A stretch of DNA of 6,922 nucleotides from contig JALRGF010000744.1 in the NCBI GenBank assembly GCA_023253495.1, positions 1 to 6,922 of the forward strand. The letters run 5' to 3'. Positions within the stretch are counted from its first letter, which is position 1, and each line of letters opens with the position of its first letter. The DNA comes from Verrucomicrobiales bacterium. GTDB lineage: Bacteria > Verrucomicrobiota > Verrucomicrobiia > Verrucomicrobiales > V1-33. Made by a program: the position numbers and the translations under genes. Under the pieces are notes generated by a model. The model ran no database searches. It had not been told where the DNA came from and saw only the letters and a program-made list of their open reading frames with translations. Below are positions 5,706-6,922 of this stretch, piece by piece.

Positions 5706-6674
5706 ATGCTCGGCCGCAAGCAGGAAATCAATCTTCAGTTCAGTCAGCTGCTTGATGTGCTGCTGCTGCTGGCGGCTTTTGCCATTGCCTACCAGATCCG
5801 GGTGCAGTTTCCGGGGTTCTGGCTCTTCAGCAGCGACCCGGTGCCGGAGCTGCACAAGTTCTACTGGCTGCTGGCGATCATTGCGCCGTTCACGCCGCTG
5901 GTGCTGGAGTATTTCGGGTACTATGACCCGCCGCTGCACAAGCACCCGTGGCCGTTGCGCTCCATCGGCCAGATCATCAAGGCGGTGATGGTCATCGGGC
6001 TGGTCATCGGCGGCATCGTCATCTTCGCGCGCAAGAGCGCCGAAAGCCGCGCCGTGCTCGCGCTGCATCTGATGGTCGCCCCGGCCCTGCTGCTCGGCAA
6101 GGAATGGATGGTCCGCGCCTGGCTGCGCCGCAAAATCCACGCCACCGGCTGGCGCGAACGAGTCGTCTTCGCCGGTGAGCCGGCGGAAATGGAAAAACTC
6201 ATCGCCTCGCTGCCGCGCTCCCAGCGGGACGAAATCGAGATTGTCGACCGCATCGACCTCGGGCGCCAGTCCGTCGAGGAATTCGTCAGCATCCTCCATA
6301 CCGCCTCCGTCGAACGCGTCATCGTGGCCGCCAATCACGTCCAGTTCGACAAAATCCAGGATGTCGTCAATGCCTGTGAAATCGAGGGGGTCGAAGCGTG
6401 GTTGTGGACCGACTTTGTGAAGACGTCGATCGCCCGTCCGAGTTTTGATGTCCTCGGCGGCCAGCCGATGCTCGTTTTCCGATCCACCCCGGAGGCCTCA
6501 TGGGCGTTGCTGGCCAAGCGGGTGATTGATGTGGTCGGGGCGTCCGTCATGCTCCTTTTCCCCGGGCTGCTGTTTCTTCTGATCGCGTGGATCGGCACGC
6601 GGTTGCAGTCGCCGGGACCGGTGCTGTTCACCCAGCAGCGGAGCGGCAAGAATGGCCAGCCGTTCACCATGTAA
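5706..6674 (+). CDS. polyprenyl-phosphate sugar-phosphate transferase, broken before its catalytic domain
   Basis: Members start exopolysaccharide or O-antigen synthesis by moving a sugar phosphate from a nucleotide sugar to undecaprenyl phosphate in the inner membrane. Only 322 residues are present, where full-length relatives have about 450-480. Visible: four membrane spans (about 14-32, 51-70, 90-107, 116-134), a soluble Rossmann-like domain (about 149-260, opening WRERVVFAGEP), and the start of the bacterial sugar transferase domain: KRVIDVVGASVMLLF (271-285), a fifth hydrophobic stretch, and SPGPVLFTQQRSGKNGQPFTM (302-322). Relatives continue here with Tyr-Lys-Phe-Arg-Ser-Met; instead a TAA appears at 6672-6674 and the sequence becomes something unrelated. 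The catalytic core, including the conserved acidic residues, is therefore missing and this product should be inactive. I chose ATG 5706 over GTG 5664 because family similarity begins there. The break is probably an assembly or amplification artefact. Confidence 0.92.
   Translation: MLGRKQEINLQFSQLLDVLLLLAAFAIAYQIRVQFPGFWLFSSDPVPELHKFYWLLAIIAPFTPLVLEYFGYYDPPLHKHPWPLRSIGQIIKAVMVIGLVIGGIVIFARKSAESRAVLALHLMVAPALLLGKEWMVRAWLRRKIHATGWRERVVFAGEPAEMEKLIASLPRSQRDEIEIVDRIDLGRQSVEEFVSILHTASVERVIVAANHVQFDKIQDVVNACEIEGVEAWLWTDFVKTSIARPSFDVLGGQPMLVFRSTPEASWALLAKRVIDVVGASVMLLFPGLLFLLIAWIGTRLQSPGPVLFTQQRSGKNGQPFTM
6662..6673. other. junction between two unrelated genes at a short shared sequence
   Basis: Left of this point the plus strand encodes a sugar transferase; right of it the minus strand encodes a different protein, and neither is complete. 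The twelve bases gttcaccatgta read as part of PFTM plus the first two bases of an expected Tyr codon on the plus strand, and as YMVN on the minus strand, so both genes fit the same bases. A short shared sequence joining inverted partners is the usual signature of a chimera from multiple-displacement amplification or of a false assembly join; microhomology-mediated rearrangement gives the same picture. Confidence 0.75.
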
Positions 6675-6922
6675 CCGTAGTAAGTGGGCGGCGGACCGCC
6701 GTCGGGCCCGACGCGCGGCAACTCGTATTTGACTTCGAGGATTTCGATGCCCTCCTCTTTCCAATCGACCGGCGTCGTGAACCACATCGACTCGACGCGG
6801 CTCGTCGTGGGGACAACCTCGCCGTTGATCATTTCGTAAAAGGTGACGTTGATGCGCACGTCACGGCCGTCGATTGGTTCGCCCGGGCGCGCTTTCACGG
6901 CCAAACGCAGATCCTTCACGCC
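6662..6922 (-). CDS. internal fragment of an uncharacterised, probably Verrucomicrobiota-specific protein
   Basis: The frame enters from beyond the right edge and holds about 87 residues of sensible protein, from GVKDLRLAVKARPGEPIDGR to TYYGYMVN, before running on as meaningless antisense of the sugar transferase down to 6335. The GTG at 6919 could be mistaken for a start, but the frame is open past it. Alternating polar and hydrophobic residues (VRINVTFYEM, VESMWFTTPVDW, IEILEVKYELP) suggest a beta-sandwich-like domain. I recall similar uncharacterised proteins in Verrucomicrobiota but cannot name a function. GC content here is visibly lower than in the genes to the left, in keeping with another locus or another genome. 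Its C-terminus is lost at the junction, and its N-terminus lies outside the window. Confidence 0.7.

Noticed and set aside
4913..5755. Long plus-strand frames across aroD (for example 5016-5654 and 5189-5755)
   Set aside because: They are antisense to a type I dehydroquinate dehydratase with all catalytic residues in place.
6335..6661. The continuation of the right-edge minus-strand frame into the sugar transferase
   Set aside because: Beyond the junction the frame only reads the opposite strand of the sugar transferase gene, so it is not a real C-terminus.
1..6922. CRISPR arrays, insertion sequences, tRNA or rRNA genes, toxin-antitoxin or defence genes
   Set aside because: I looked for direct repeats with spacers, transposase motifs, terminal inverted repeats, cloverleaf sequences and small gene pairs. 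None is present apart from the two short tandem arrays.

Overview
The window is GC-rich bacterial DNA with six recognisable protein genes. The content suggests a member of the Verrucomicrobiota, probably near the Opitutales. That placement is inference: it rests on my memory of similar uncharacterised proteins in that group (the 452-residue acidic protein and the fragment at the right edge) and on base composition. No rRNA or other phylogenetic marker is present.

Layout, left to right. (1) The C-terminal half of a sigma-54-dependent AAA+ activator with a Fis-type helix-turn-helix (1-813, +). (2) A 355-base gap holding a four-copy 9-bp tandem repeat, an AT-rich promoter-like island and a run of nested, partly mutually exclusive hairpins at about 953-1139. 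(3) pdhC, the dihydrolipoamide acetyltransferase (E2) of pyruvate dehydrogenase (1169-2431, +). (4) A convergent family 2 glycosyltransferase of the lipopolysaccharide-core type (2454-3227, -). (5) A divergent 452-residue acidic protein of unknown function (3355-4713, +) with a good sigma-70-like promoter in front. (6) A possible 27-residue single-span membrane protein (4788-4871, +) whose stop codon lies in a second 9-bp tandem array. (7) aroD, type I 3-dehydroquinate dehydratase (4913-5635, -). (8) A divergent polyprenyl-phosphate sugar-phosphate transferase (5706-6674, +), cut off at the start of its catalytic domain. (9) The inner part of an unrelated minus-strand protein (6662-6922).

The genes do not form one pathway. 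Central carbon metabolism (pdhC), aromatic biosynthesis (aroD) and envelope polysaccharide synthesis (two transferases) alternate in orientation, so most are probably transcribed alone or in short units. This looks like an ordinary chromosomal region, not a mobile island or defence locus.

Two places deserve attention. First, the RNA leader in front of pdhC has the architecture of a cis-regulatory switch or a small RNA, and I cannot assign it to a known family. Second, at about 6662-6673 two unrelated genes on opposite strands are each broken at the same short shared sequence. That is what a chimeric read or a misassembly looks like, though a real rearrangement cannot be excluded.
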